NCBI RefSeq assembly: GCF_019799925.1
Contig: NZ_JABGCG010000012.1
Location: 1 to 64,000, forward strand
Direction: 5' to 3'
DNA from: Blastococcus sp. CPCC 205250
GTDB taxonomy: Bacteria > Actinomycetota > Actinomycetes > Mycobacteriales > Geodermatophilaceae
DNA length: 64,000 nucleotides
Positions 1 to 8,309 of the stretch are shown here, piece by piece (position 1 is the stretch's first letter; every line of letters starts with the position of its first letter). The notes below the pieces were generated by a model that did no database searches, was not told the origin of the DNA, and saw nothing but the letters and a program-made list of their open reading frames with translations. The translations under genes were made by a program, and so were the position numbers.

Positions 1-184
1 CCCGCTCGCGGGGCAGCAGCTTGCCCCGGTCGACGTGCCGCTGCCGTGCGCGCTCACCCCCGCCCTCGGCGGCCCGGGCCAGCTGGTCGCGCAGGTCGGC
101 AGCGAGCCGGGCGTGGGCAGCGGCGTTGCGGGCGGCGGCGCCGGGATCGGACGGGGTGGTGCGGCTCAGCACGGGGGCGTCCAC
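1..184 (-). CDS. Acyl-CoA carboxylase carboxyltransferase (beta) subunit, N-terminal part
   Basis: Only the first ~61 codons lie in the window; the gene runs off the left edge. Reverse-strand translation gives VLSRTTPSDPGAAARNAAA followed by a helical stretch ending ARQRHVDRGKLLPRER. The RxRHxxRGKLLPRER pattern is typical of the N-terminus of methylcrotonyl-/acyl-CoA carboxyltransferase subunits, which move carboxyl from biotin to an acyl-CoA in leucine or odd-chain acid catabolism. Start is GTG at 184 or the in-frame GTG at 172; the second gives the usual VLSR beginning. It is divergent from a TetR gene with a palindrome between them, the usual arrangement of locally repressed acyl-CoA catabolism genes. 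Substrate cannot be judged from this fragment. Confidence 0.8.
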   Translation of the reverse strand, partial: MDAPVLSRTTPSDPGAAARNAAAHARLAADLRDQLARAAEGGGERARQRHVDRGKLLPRER

Positions 185-193
185 GCCGAGGAT

Positions 194-232
194 GTTAACG
201 ACGGTTCACGGACGGGGTCAACGACGGTTAAC
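194..232. promoter_or_regulatory. Probable TetR operator between divergent genes
   Basis: Interrupted palindrome centred on base 213. The outer arms are GTTAAC at 194-199 and 227-232; inner matching pairs are GTT..AC at 204-209 against GT.AAC at 217-222. The 10-mer AACGACGGTT also occurs twice as a direct repeat (197-206 and 220-229). It fills the short gap between the divergent carboxylase and TetR genes, so autorepression plus repression of the carboxylase gene is the natural reading (inference). Confidence 0.6.
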
Positions 233-241
233 ATCCCGGCC

Positions 242-859
242 GTGACCGGGTCCGACACGCAGGCCGACACCGCGCTGCACGCCGACGCCGCCCGCCCCTC
301 GCGGCGGGAGCAGATCCTGCGCGCGGCGGCGCAGCTGTTCGCCGAGCGCGGGTCGCGGGCGGTGGGCGTGGACGACGTCGGCGCCGCGGTCGGGGTGACC
401 GGCCCGGCCATCTACCGGCACTTCGCGAGCAAGGACGCGATGCTGGCCGAGATGCTGCTGCGGATCAGCGAGCGGCTGCTGGCCGGTGGCACCGCGGAGG
501 TCGCCGCCGCCGGCCCGGACCCGCGGGCCCAGTTGCGGGCGCTGATCGCGTTCCAGGTCGACTTCGCGCTGGACAACCCGGCGCTGATCACCGTGCAGGA
601 CCGCGACCTGCCCAACCTGGCCGACGCCGACGCGCACGAGGTGCGGCGGCTGCAGCGGCGCTACGTCGAGGTGTGGGTGGACGTCCTGACCACGCTGCAC
701 CCGAGCGCCGGGGGGGAGGCCTGCCGGGCGCGGGCGCACGCGGTGTTCGGGCTGGTGAACTCCACCCCGCACAGCGGCGGGCGGCTGCCCCGCGCCCGGA
801 TGGCCGAGCTGCTCACGGAGATGGCCGAGGCCGCCGCGACCTCCGGCGGCCCGCGCTAG
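242..859 (+). CDS. TetR/AcrR family transcriptional regulator
   Basis: 205-residue one-component regulator. The N-terminal helix-turn-helix is clear (RREQILRAAAQLFAERG, then DDVGAAVGVTGPAIYRHFASKD), with a helical ligand-binding C-terminal domain, the normal size for the family. The GTG start at 242 was chosen because upstream in-frame codons would run through the operator palindrome. The divergent carboxyltransferase gene suggests that it controls acyl-CoA carboxylation or leucine-type catabolism, with an acyl-CoA as possible ligand (inference). The stop codon overlaps the convergent gene's stop by four bases. Confidence 0.9.
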   Translation: MTGSDTQADTALHADAARPSRREQILRAAAQLFAERGSRAVGVDDVGAAVGVTGPAIYRHFASKDAMLAEMLLRISERLLAGGTAEVAAAGPDPRAQLRALIAFQVDFALDNPALITVQDRDLPNLADADAHEVRRLQRRYVEVWVDVLTTLHPSAGGEACRARAHAVFGLVNSTPHSGGRLPRARMAELLTEMAEAAATSGGPR

Positions 860-2973
860 GCCGTGGGGTCGGGCATGTCCAGCGCGAGCGCGGTGCCCGC
901 GACGACGTCGAGGTCCGACCTCGTCCCGGCCTCATCCACCCAGGCGGTCTCCACGATGGTGACCTCGGTGCCCTCGACCGCACTGGCGTACTCCGCGCGG
1001 GAGAGCTCCTCGGGGCCGCCGGGATAGCGCACACCCTCCCGCAGCAGGTCGTTGACGTTGCCGCTGCCGTTGGTGTCGGCGAGCGCGCGGAGGGCGTCGG
1101 CCCGCACCTGGTCGCCCATGTCCACCACCGCGACGGAGACGACCACGGCCCGGCCGTCGACCTCGGTCGACCACAGCCCCCGGGCCAGGCCGGCGCAGTC
1201 GGTCTCGCGGAAGAACCCCGCGACCGACCCGTAGGCGTGGTCGGCGCAGCTGCTGTGCTGCGCCACCCGCTGGAGGGTCAGGGTGAGGCCGTCGAGCTCC
1301 CGCGTCTCGCCGGCCCGCGGTCCGTCCGCCGGGACGGTCGCCGTCGTCGGCGCCGGGTCGGTGGTGCCGGCGCGGTCGGACCCGTCGTCGTCGCCTCCGC
1401 CCAGCAGGGTCACCAGGCCGACCACGACGAGCACCACCAGCAGGACGACGCCCGCGCCGATCAGGGCCATCCGCCGGGTGCGGTCGGGACGGCGGCGCGC
1501 GACCACCAGCGGCATGCCCGGCGGCCGCTCCGCCGGGCGCCAGTCGCTCTGCGGCCGTTCGTGCAGGGGCCGTTCGTGCAGCGGTCGTTCGTGCAGCGGC
1601 CGCTCCTGCGCGCGGTCGGAGCCGGCGGGAGCGGGCGCCGACACCGCCTCGGCGACGAGCGTCGGCGGCAGCGCCGGCCCGCCGGGGTCGGTGCCCTCCG
1701 ACCCGCCGAACAACCCGCCGATGCCGTCGGTCTCATCGGCCCGGACATCTGCCGGGGCGTCGGCCGGTGCGGGCGGGCGGTCCCAGGCCGGCGGCGCCGG
1801 TGCGCTCCACGCCGGCAGCGTCCGCGGCGAGGAGGCCGTCGCACCGGCGGTCTGCACCGGCTCGGGCCGGGCCTCGGGCACGACGACCTCGGGCACGACG
1901 GCCTGGGGCGCGACGACGTGGGCGGGCGCGGCCGAGCGGGCCGCGGCCATGGCTGCCGATTGCTGCGCCGCGGCCTGCTGCGCCGCGGCCTGCTGCGCCG
2001 CGGCCTGCTGCGCCGCCTGGTGCGCGGCGGCTGCCTGATGCGCCGCGGCCACCTCGTCGGCGCGGATGGCGGCCGCCGCGACCGCCGCCGCGGCGGCGGG
2101 GTCGACCCGCGGGCCGTCCGGACCGGCGGCGACGAACCCGCCCGTGACGGGACCGGCGGCGGGGCGGGCAGCTGAACGGTCGGGCCGCGGCGGGGCGGCA
2201 GCCGACGCGGCGTTCATCGCGGCCGGGGTCAGCAGCTCCCGGCGGCGCAGGACGTAGGGCGAGTACGGGAACCCCTCGCCGTTGAGCTCCTCGACCGAGG
2301 GACCGCGGCCGGGCAGCCCCAGCACCTCCAGCGCGGTGCGCACGTCGGCGGTCGTCCAGAGCCGGGGGTTGTCGACGCCGGTGTAGCGGGCCGCCCGGGC
2401 GATGCCCAGCAGCAGCGACCGCGGGTCGAGCAGCGCGACCTGGTCGCCCTCGCCGAGGTCGCCGTCGGCGGGGACCAGGCCGGTGAGGTCGCCGACGAGC
2501 ACGGTGAGCCGGGCGATCCGGCCGGGCTCGAGCCCGGCCTGCCGCAGCCGCATCGCGGCCTCCATGCCCGACCGCATCAGCCCGTCCAGCGGCGAGGAGC
2601 CGCCCCCGGCGATCTGCAGCACCTCACCGGGCCGGGCGTCGGGCGCGATGCTCCAGGACCCCTCGGGCACGGCGGTGACCACGCCCCGCTGCTTGGGGAC
2701 CTCGGCGATCCGGACGACGGCGAGGCCCTCCGGCACGAAGAGCACCGCGTCGGAGATCCGCCGGCCCATCGGGCCGTCGACCAGGGGCAGGGAGGCGACG
2801 ACGGCCGAGCGGACCGCTCCGCCGGTGTCCCAGCGGGCGAGTTCGGCGAACACGGCACGCTCCCCCGCCGTCTGCAGCGGCTCGGGGGTGAGGGCCAGCA
2901 CGTCGTCGTCCTCCGGCGGGGTTCGGGGCTGCGGGGCGCGGGCGCACGACGGCACCGCGACGGGGGTGGGCAA
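856..2973 (-). CDS. Large single-pass membrane protein with Ala/Gln-rich repeats, function unknown
   Basis: 705 residues, no family recognised. Visible layout: a folded N-terminal cytoplasmic region (about 1-255); an Ala/Gln-rich low-complexity region with AAQQ repeats (about 300-345); a Pro/Ala-rich linker containing three RPLHE repeats (about 459-474); a positively charged stop (RRRPDRTRR) followed by one transmembrane helix at about 502-525; and an outside C-terminal domain of about 150 residues that begins with an Asp/Gly/Thr-rich stretch. The topology resembles actinobacterial envelope-sensing or anchoring proteins, but the sequence alone gives no function. The 5' UTR is about 28 bases, with a TAGCGT -10 at 3007-3002. 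Confidence 0.75.
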   Translation of the reverse strand: MPTPVAVPSCARAPQPRTPPEDDDVLALTPEPLQTAGERAVFAELARWDTGGAVRSAVVASLPLVDGPMGRRISDAVLFVPEGLAVVRIAEVPKQRGVVTAVPEGSWSIAPDARPGEVLQIAGGGSSPLDGLMRSGMEAAMRLRQAGLEPGRIARLTVLVGDLTGLVPADGDLGEGDQVALLDPRSLLLGIARAARYTGVDNPRLWTTADVRTALEVLGLPGRGPSVEELNGEGFPYSPYVLRRRELLTPAAMNAASAAAPPRPDRSAARPAAGPVTGGFVAAGPDGPRVDPAAAAAVAAAAIRADEVAAAHQAAAAHQAAQQAAAQQAAAQQAAAQQSAAMAAARSAAPAHVVAPQAVVPEVVVPEARPEPVQTAGATASSPRTLPAWSAPAPPAWDRPPAPADAPADVRADETDGIGGLFGGSEGTDPGGPALPPTLVAEAVSAPAPAGSDRAQERPLHERPLHERPLHERPQSDWRPAERPPGMPLVVARRRPDRTRRMALIGAGVVLLVVLVVVGLVTLLGGGDDDGSDRAGTTDPAPTTATVPADGPRAGETRELDGLTLTLQRVAQHSSCADHAYGSVAGFFRETDCAGLARGLWSTEVDGRAVVVSVAVVDMGDQVRADALRALADTNGSGNVNDLLREGVRYPGGPEELSRAEYASAVEGTEVTIVETAWVDEAGTRSDLDVVAGTALALDMPDPTA
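1551..1596. repeat. 15-bp tandem repeat encoding RPLHE
   Basis: Three copies of a 15-base unit based on GGCCGTTCGTGCAGC inside the linker of the large membrane protein; a fourth degenerate copy follows. It is in frame and encodes repeated LHERP, so it is a protein-level repeat. Confidence 0.75.
1961..2020. repeat. 15-bp tandem repeat encoding AAAQQ
   Basis: Three perfect copies of TGCTGCGCCGCGGCC (1961-1975, 1976-1990, 1991-2005) and a fourth copy that differs only at its end (2006-2020). It lies within the large membrane protein gene and encodes a Gln/Ala-rich, probably helical spacer. Copy number may vary between strains. Confidence 0.85.
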
Positions 2974-3001
2974 CGGCCCACCGGGTCAGGTCTCGGCTCC
3001 G

Positions 3002-3007
3002 ACGCTA
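3002..3007 (-). promoter_or_regulatory. -10 element TAGCGT for the large membrane protein gene
   Basis: Reverse-strand TAGCGT, 28 bases before the GTG start at 2973. The same hexamer precedes several other genes in the window. Confidence 0.45.
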
Positions 3008-3033
3008 CGTCATGTGACGGGTCGGTCCGGGGC

Positions 3034-4242
3034 TCAGCGGAGCGACGCGCCGCCGACGGGGACGGCGGTGCCGACGGCCACGGCCCCGGGCTCCACCGGG
3101 CGCCGCCAGCCGGCGAACCAGCCGCTGCGCGCGATGACGTCGACCGCCGTCCACAGGACGGTGAAGCCGGCGACCACGAGCGCGATCGACCACCAGGACC
3201 AGTTCCACGGGGGCAGCAGGCCGGCGGCGTCCTGCAGCCGGCCCGTCCCGTAGACCGCGAGCGCGGTGACCGGCGCGGCGCTCCAGCCGGGCAGCCCGTA
3301 GGTGACGGCCAGGTCGATGCACAGCGCGCCGACGAGCAGGACCAGCGGCAGCACCGAGGCGGGGAAGCCCATGCCGACCAGGGCCAGCCACATCACCGCG
3401 CGGTAGGCCAGGTAGACGCCCACGATCGTGGTGGCGGTGAACCGCAGGCCGGTGGTCCTCCGGGCCACGACGAGGGCGAGCAGGCCCGCGCAGATCATCC
3501 ACGCCGGGTGCACCCACGAGGGCACGGGCAGCATGAACATCGTCGGGGTCTGGCCCTGCGAGGCGGCGAAGTCCAGCAGCTGGGCCTCGGCGGTGGTGTT
3601 CCCGGCCTCGTAGGCGCGCAGGGACAGCACGCCGTACTCCTGGTGCTGGTTGGGGAAGACGACGTTCTCGACGAAGAACAGCCACAGGCCCAGCGACACC
3701 AGGTCGCGCACCCGCCCGGGCGCGGCGTACAGCCACCAGCCGCGGATGGCCCCGGCGAGCATGATCGCCGTCCCGAGGTAGAGCAGCGCGTGGCTGGGGC
3801 TCCAGCTGGTGATGTCCAGGCCGTTGATGCGGTGGTTGAGGATGTCGATCGGGATCGCCACGAGGAAGGTCGCGATGCCGACCTGCATCAGCCGCAGCGC
3901 GCGGCGGTCGACGCCATAACCGCTGTAGCTGTGGAAGACCACCAGCGCGATCACCACGGCGGTGCCGGCGGAGTTGAGCAGGTGCGGCGGGGCGAGGTCG
4001 TCGCGCAGCCACTTGAAGTGCCAGGAGACGTCCCACGAGGAGCCGAGCATCTTCAGCAGGAAGGCGCCGAGCCAGGCGGTGTGGATCCACCGCAGCTCCT
4101 GCTCGGTCGTCGGCCGGCCCGGGCGGCCCGGCGTCATGTACGCCGGCCACAGCCACCGGAGGGTGGCGACGGGGTGGCGGACGGCGGCGGCGAGCGAGCC
4201 GGGGGGCGCGGGGACCGTGCGGGCGGTCACGGAGCTGGGCAC
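3034..4242 (-). CDS. Multi-pass integral membrane protein, function unknown
   Basis: 402 residues with about nine hydrophobic segments spread over residues 50-385 and a Val/Pro/Ala-rich N-terminus. Aromatic-rich motifs stand out: SSWDVSWHFKWLRDD near residues 70-85, SPSHALLYLG, and FPNQHQEYG in the middle; the His residues in membrane-edge positions could bind a metal or cofactor (inference). No named family is recognised. It is divergent from orn across a 152-base gap and convergent with nothing nearby. It is probably monocistronic. Confidence 0.8.
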   Translation of the reverse strand: MPSSVTARTVPAPPGSLAAAVRHPVATLRWLWPAYMTPGRPGRPTTEQELRWIHTAWLGAFLLKMLGSSWDVSWHFKWLRDDLAPPHLLNSAGTAVVIALVVFHSYSGYGVDRRALRLMQVGIATFLVAIPIDILNHRINGLDITSWSPSHALLYLGTAIMLAGAIRGWWLYAAPGRVRDLVSLGLWLFFVENVVFPNQHQEYGVLSLRAYEAGNTTAEAQLLDFAASQGQTPTMFMLPVPSWVHPAWMICAGLLALVVARRTTGLRFTATTIVGVYLAYRAVMWLALVGMGFPASVLPLVLLVGALCIDLAVTYGLPGWSAAPVTALAVYGTGRLQDAAGLLPPWNWSWWSIALVVAGFTVLWTAVDVIARSGWFAGWRRPVEPGAVAVGTAVPVGGASLR

Positions 4243-4380
4243 GGGGGTGCTCCCTGCAGATCGGGGTGGGGGCCCGGTGAGCGTAACCGCGGGAGGGCCC
4301 GGATCCGACCCTCCGAGTGGTCCTGTCGCCGCCGTTGCGGTAGTGGGCGGGCGGGCGGGGCGGGCGGGACGAGCGGTGCG

Positions 4381-4386
4381 TAGGGT
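4381..4386 (+). promoter_or_regulatory. -10 element TAGGGT of a leaderless orn transcript
   Basis: TAGGGT followed by exactly eight bases and the GTG start at 4395. With the normal 6-8 base distance from -10 to the transcription start, the mRNA would begin at or next to the start codon. Confidence 0.6.
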
Positions 4387-4394
4387 CGGGCCCC

Positions 4395-5051
4395 GTGGCG
4401 GAGAGCGCGGGGCACCTGGTCTGGATCGACTGCGAGATGACCGGCCTGGAGCTGAGCAGGGACAAGCTCATCGAGATCGCCGTCCTCGTCACCGACTCGG
4501 ACCTGAACGTCCTCGACCCGGGCCTGGACCTCGTCATCCACGCCGACGACGAGTCGCTGGACGGCATGGCCGACGTCGTCACCGAGATGCACGCGAAGTC
4601 CGGCCTCACCGACGCCGTCCGCGCCTCGACGCTGACCGTCGCCGAGGCCGAGCAGCAGGTGCTGGCCTACGTGAAGCGCTTCGTGCCCGAGCGGCGGACC
4701 GCGCCGCTGTGCGGCAACTCGATCGGCACCGACCGCGGCTTCCTCGCCCGCGACATGCCCGAGCTCGACGACCACCTGCACTACCGGATGGTCGACGTCT
4801 CCTCGGTCAAGGAACTGGCCCGGCGCTGGTTCCCGCGGGTCTACTTCGCCCAGCCGCCCAAGGGGCTGGCCCACCGTGCGCTGGCCGACATCATCGAGTC
4901 CGTGCGCGAGCTCGCGTACTACCGGAGGACGCTGTTCGTCGACGGCTCCGGACCCTCCTCGTCGGAGGCGCAGGCCGCCGCCGGTCAGGTCACCGAGACC
5001 TTCGCCGCGGTGCTCGCCGCGGGCGACGCGTCGGCTCCCCCGGAGGGCTGA
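4395..5051 (+). CDS. orn: Oligoribonuclease
   Basis: 218 residues, normal length. Cytoplasmic 3'-5' exoribonuclease that degrades 2-5 nt RNAs and the c-di-GMP product pGpG to mononucleotides. The DEDDh active site is visible: D12 and E14 in WIDCEMTGLE, the Asp in GTDRGF near residue 113, and the His and Asp in LAHRALADI near 160-165. The GTG start has no Shine-Dalgarno but sits eight bases after a TAGGGT box, so translation is probably leaderless. tRNA-His follows 63 bases downstream. The EAL-domain gene at 44-45 kb could supply pGpG, but is not linked. Confidence 0.97.
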   Translation: MAESAGHLVWIDCEMTGLELSRDKLIEIAVLVTDSDLNVLDPGLDLVIHADDESLDGMADVVTEMHAKSGLTDAVRASTLTVAEAEQQVLAYVKRFVPERRTAPLCGNSIGTDRGFLARDMPELDDHLHYRMVDVSSVKELARRWFPRVYFAQPPKGLAHRALADIIESVRELAYYRRTLFVDGSGPSSSEAQAAAGQVTETFAAVLAAGDASAPPEG

Positions 5052-5074
5052 GTCGGGACGGCGTGCCCCTCGGG

Positions 5075-5080
5075 TATCGT
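5075..5080 (+). promoter_or_regulatory. -10 element TATCGT of tRNA-His
   Basis: GGTATCGTT lies 40 bases before the tRNA-His gene. The identical TATCGTT occurs 38 bases before tRNA-Lys at 15501, which supports a shared tRNA promoter type. Confidence 0.5.
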
Positions 5081-5114
5081 TGCGCCGTTCCCGGTCACGC
5101 ACCGGGATCGCGTG

Positions 5115-5190
5115 GTGGGTGTAGCTCAGCTGGTAGAGCACCAGGTTGTGATCCTGGGTGTCGCGGGTTCGAGCCCCGTCACTCACCCCA
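5115..5190 (+). tRNA. tRNA-His (GTG)
   Basis: Cloverleaf with acceptor GTGGGTG (5115-5121) pairing CACTCAC (5180-5186), anticodon stem CCAGG/CCTGG, and anticodon GTG at 5148-5150. The T-arm is GCGGGTTCGAGCCCCGT. CCA is encoded at 5188-5190. The preceding G at 5114 can pair with C73 as the -1 G required for histidyl-tRNA identity. Confidence 0.96.
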
Positions 5191-5193
5191 CGA

Positions 5194-5231
5194 GGAGAGG
5201 CCCTGGTCGGTACGCCGGCCAGGGCCTCTCC
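5194..5231 (+). terminator. Hairpin terminator after tRNA-His
   Basis: Perfect 13-bp stem (GGAGAGGCCCTGG at 5194-5206 with its complement at 5219-5231) directly after the tRNA; no U-tract, as is common in actinobacteria. Confidence 0.8.
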
Positions 5232-5296
5232 GTCGTCCGGCCCGGTTCCCGCGCCCGGCTGCGGAACCCACGCGTCCCGGCGGTCGTCGGAGGGGC

Positions 5297-6490
5297 GTGG
5301 GCACGAGACTCCTCGCCGCGCTGCTCGCCGGGGCCCTCCTCGCGGCGGGCTGCTCGTCCGAGGCCGGGACCGAGGCCGGCGCCGACCCGGCCCCGGCGCC
5401 CGAGGGAGCAGCCTCGGGCTGGCGGAAGCTGCCCGACGCGCCGCTGAGCCCCCGCGTCGACGCCGTCCTCGTCGGCGTCGACGAGCGCGTCCTGGTGGTC
5501 GGCGGCTGGGAGTTCACCTGCCCGCCCACTGCCGACTGCAGCCCCCCGACGGACCCCCTGCTCGCCGACGGCGCCGTCTACGACGCGACGACCGACTCCT
5601 GGAGGCCGGCCACGCCTCCTCCGTTCGGCCTCCGCCGTCAGGCGCACGCCTCCGTCGCGCTCGACGGCACCGCATACCTGCTGACCGGGTGCGAGACCGG
5701 CCCGGCCTGCGACGCACTGCCGCGCCTGCTGTCCTACCGGCCGGCCGACGACCGGTGGACCGACCACGGGCCGGTCCCCGGCCCGGAGCGGAACCTCCGG
5801 ATCACCTCGCTCGACCGGACCCTGCTCGTGTACACCGACGCCACCGCCCTCGGCCGGGTCCCCGACCTGGTCTTCGACCCGGCGCTCTCGACCTGGACCG
5901 AGCTGCCCGCGGACCCCCTGCCCGCCGTGTACGACCGCTTCGTCGTCCCGGTGGGCGACCAGCTCGTCCTCGCCGGCTCCCCCAGCGCTGCGCCCGGCTC
6001 CGGCGGGGGTCCCCCCGCGAAGCTGGCCGCCCGGCTCGACCTCGCCACCGGCGAGTGGACGGCGCTGCCGGACGCGCCGGGACCGGGGTTCCAGCTGATG
6101 GCCACCGACCGCGGCCCGCTGCTCAACGGGCACGTCGGCGACCGGTCGGGCTGGCTCCTCGACCCGGCGACGTGGACGTGGACGGCCCTGCCCGAGCTCC
6201 CCGGTGAGGGCGGCGACGTCGGCGGCGTGCTCGACCGCGACCGGGCCGCCTACGACCTCGCGAACACCGTCGGCGGCTGGTCGGCACCGGTGCGCGTCTA
6301 CGGCAGCGCCGCGGGCGAGTACGTGACCATCCCGCGGGCACCGGGTCGCGACGACGTGTACGGCGAGTCGAGCACCGCCCTGGGCCGGGACCTCGTCGTC
6401 CACGGCGGGCAGCGGTGGACCGACTCCCGGCGCGCGGACGACGGCGAGCTGGTCGGGGACACCTGGCTGTGGACCGCTCAGGCCGGCTGA
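5297..6490 (+). CDS. Kelch-like beta-propeller lipoprotein
   Basis: 397 residues. The signal peptide ends in a lipobox LLAAGC (Cys19), so the mature protein should be lipid-anchored outside the membrane. After a short acidic spacer come repeated blades with a W-x-x-L-P-x-x-P pattern (GWRKLPDAP, STWTELPADP, GEWTALPDAP, WTWTALPELP), each paired with a GG or VYD-type strand, as in Kelch/galactose-oxidase propellers. Cysteines in FTCPPTADC and CETGPAC could form disulfides. The GTG start is forced by the signal peptide; the GGAGGGG just before it lies too close for good ribosome binding. Ligand unknown. Confidence 0.85.
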   Translation: MGTRLLAALLAGALLAAGCSSEAGTEAGADPAPAPEGAASGWRKLPDAPLSPRVDAVLVGVDERVLVVGGWEFTCPPTADCSPPTDPLLADGAVYDATTDSWRPATPPPFGLRRQAHASVALDGTAYLLTGCETGPACDALPRLLSYRPADDRWTDHGPVPGPERNLRITSLDRTLLVYTDATALGRVPDLVFDPALSTWTELPADPLPAVYDRFVVPVGDQLVLAGSPSAAPGSGGGPPAKLAARLDLATGEWTALPDAPGPGFQLMATDRGPLLNGHVGDRSGWLLDPATWTWTALPELPGEGGDVGGVLDRDRAAYDLANTVGGWSAPVRVYGSAAGEYVTIPRAPGRDDVYGESSTALGRDLVVHGGQRWTDSRRADDGELVGDTWLWTAQAG

Positions 6491-6587
6491 CCCGGCGACC
6501 CGTCGGCGCGACCCCGTCGAGTCGCTGCCGCCGGTCGGTTGTGGTCCGATGCCGACGAGGATCCGAGCGACCGTCGTGGGGGCGCGA

Positions 6588-7526
6588 GTGGACCGGAACC
6601 AGCGCACGGTCGCGGTCATCGGGGCCGGGACGATCGGTCTGTCGTGGGCGGCCCTCTTCGCCGCGCACGGTCTCACGGTGCGGGTGCAGGACCCGCGCGC
6701 CGGCATCGGCCCGGAGATCGAGGCGGCGGTGCGCCACCACGCCGCGCTGCAGGGCGGGGCGGACCCCGGGGAGCTGCTGGCCCGCATCGAGGTGGCCGAC
6801 GACGTGGAGGCCGCGGTCGCCGGCGCCGACGTCGTCCAGGAGAACGCCCCGGAGCGGCTGGCGCTCAAGCAGGAGCTGTTCGCCCGGATCGAGGCGGCCG
6901 CCCCCGGGCAGGCGCTGATCGCCTCGTCGACGTCGGCCCTGATGCCCAGCGACCTGGCGCGGGAGATGCGCACCCCGGAGCGGCTGGTGGTCGGGCACCC
7001 GTTCAACCCGCCCGAGGTGCTGCCGCTGGTCGAGGTGGTGCCCGGGGAGCGCACCTCGTCGGAGACGGTCGAGGCCGCGGTCGCCTTCTACCGCTCGGTG
7101 GGCCGCAAGCCCGTCGTCCTGCACCGGGAGATCGGCGGGTTCGTGGCCAACCGGCTGCAGTCGACGCTGTTCCGCGAGTGCGTGTGGCTGGTCTCCCAGG
7201 GCGTGGTGAGCGCCGCCGAGCTCGACGAGATCGTCACCGAGTCGATCGGCATCCGGTGGGCGACCGCCGGCCCGTTCGAGAGCTTCCACCTCGGCGGCGG
7301 GCCCGGCGGGATGCGGCACTTCCTCGAGCACCTGGGCCCCGGGATGGCCCGGCGCTGGAAGGTCGTCGAGCAGCCCGAGCTCGACGAGCAGACCGTCGAG
7401 CTGATCAGCGGCCAGGTCGAGGAGCGCTTCGCCGGTCGCGGCTACGAGGAGCTGACCGAGGCCCGCGACCGCGCCCAGCTCGCGGTGATCGAGGCCCGCG
7501 ACGCCGCCCGGGAGGGGCGGGACTGA
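6588..7526 (+). CDS. 3-hydroxyacyl-CoA dehydrogenase family protein
   Basis: 312 residues from the GTG at 6588 (an ATG at 6549 would add 13 unconserved residues). A Rossmann fold opens the protein (VAVIGAGTIGLSWAALFA). The catalytic region GHPFNPPEVLPLVEVVPG and the C-terminal dimer domain signature GGFVANRLQ follow. This length and pattern fit the single-domain group that contains carnitine 3-dehydrogenase, L-gulonate 3-dehydrogenase and short hydroxybutyryl-CoA dehydrogenases; the substrate is not decidable here. It overlaps the next gene (stop TGA / start ATG share a base), and a CoA-transferase follows, so a hydroxy-acid or carnitine-like degradation operon is likely. Confidence 0.9.
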   Translation: MDRNQRTVAVIGAGTIGLSWAALFAAHGLTVRVQDPRAGIGPEIEAAVRHHAALQGGADPGELLARIEVADDVEAAVAGADVVQENAPERLALKQELFARIEAAAPGQALIASSTSALMPSDLAREMRTPERLVVGHPFNPPEVLPLVEVVPGERTSSETVEAAVAFYRSVGRKPVVLHREIGGFVANRLQSTLFRECVWLVSQGVVSAAELDEIVTESIGIRWATAGPFESFHLGGGPGGMRHFLEHLGPGMARRWKVVEQPELDEQTVELISGQVEERFAGRGYEELTEARDRAQLAVIEARDAAREGRD

Positions 7527-8263
7527 TGGACGCCGAGGAGGTCCGCCGGCAGTCGACGACGCCCCTGGGCGCGCCGGCCTACCCGTCGGGGCGCTACCGG
7601 TTCACCGGCCGCGAGTACCTCAACATCCTGTACCGGACCGACGCCGAGGCGATGCGCCGCGTGGTCCCCGAGCCGCTGACCGTCGGCGACCCGCTGGTGA
7701 AGTTCGAGGTCATGCGGATGCCCGACGTCACCGGCCTCGGCTCCTTCACCGAGTCCGGCCAGGTGCTCCAGGTGGAGTACGAGGGCGAGAGCGCCGACTA
7801 CCTGCACGCGATGTACGTCGACAGCCTGGCCTCGATCGCCAGCGGCCGGGAGATCAGCGCGTTCCCGAAGAAGTCGGGCGCACCGCGGCTGTACGTGGAC
7901 TCCGACACCCTGGTGGGCACGCTCGACTACGGGACGCTGCGGGTGGCGACGGCGACGATGGGCTTCAAGCACGCGCCGCTGAGCGACGAGGACGCCGTCG
8001 CCGAGATCGGCCGGCCCACCTTCGGGCTCAAGATGCTGCCCGGCTACGACCGGCGCCCCCGGATCCTCGAGCTGGTGCGCAGCCAGATCACCGACATCAC
8101 CGTCCGCGGCGCCTGGACCGGGCCTGCGCGGTTGCAGCTGTTCGAGCACGCACTGGCGCCGCTGGCCGACCTCCCGGTGCGGGAGGTCGTGTCGGCCAGT
8201 CACATCCTCGCCGACCTCACCCTCGGCCGGGCGAGCCTGGTGCACGACTACCTGCAGGGCTGA
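7526..8263 (+). CDS. Acetoacetate decarboxylase family protein
   Basis: 245 residues, the usual family size. The core motif SAFPKKSGAPRLYVD carries the Schiff-base lysine pair of acetoacetate decarboxylase (PKK), and EYLNILYRTDAEAMRRVVPEPL matches the family N-terminus. Members decarboxylate beta-keto acids or act as aldolase-dehydratases. The start codon overlaps the upstream dehydrogenase stop, so the two are translationally coupled: oxidation of a 3-hydroxy acid followed by decarboxylation or hydration-cleavage of the 3-keto product is a sensible pair (inference). Confidence 0.9.
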   Translation: MDAEEVRRQSTTPLGAPAYPSGRYRFTGREYLNILYRTDAEAMRRVVPEPLTVGDPLVKFEVMRMPDVTGLGSFTESGQVLQVEYEGESADYLHAMYVDSLASIASGREISAFPKKSGAPRLYVDSDTLVGTLDYGTLRVATATMGFKHAPLSDEDAVAEIGRPTFGLKMLPGYDRRPRILELVRSQITDITVRGAWTGPARLQLFEHALAPLADLPVREVVSASHILADLTLGRASLVHDYLQG

Positions 8264-8309
8264 CCCGGGCCGGCCGTCGACGCCCGGGACCGAGGAGAGG
8301 TGATCGGCG

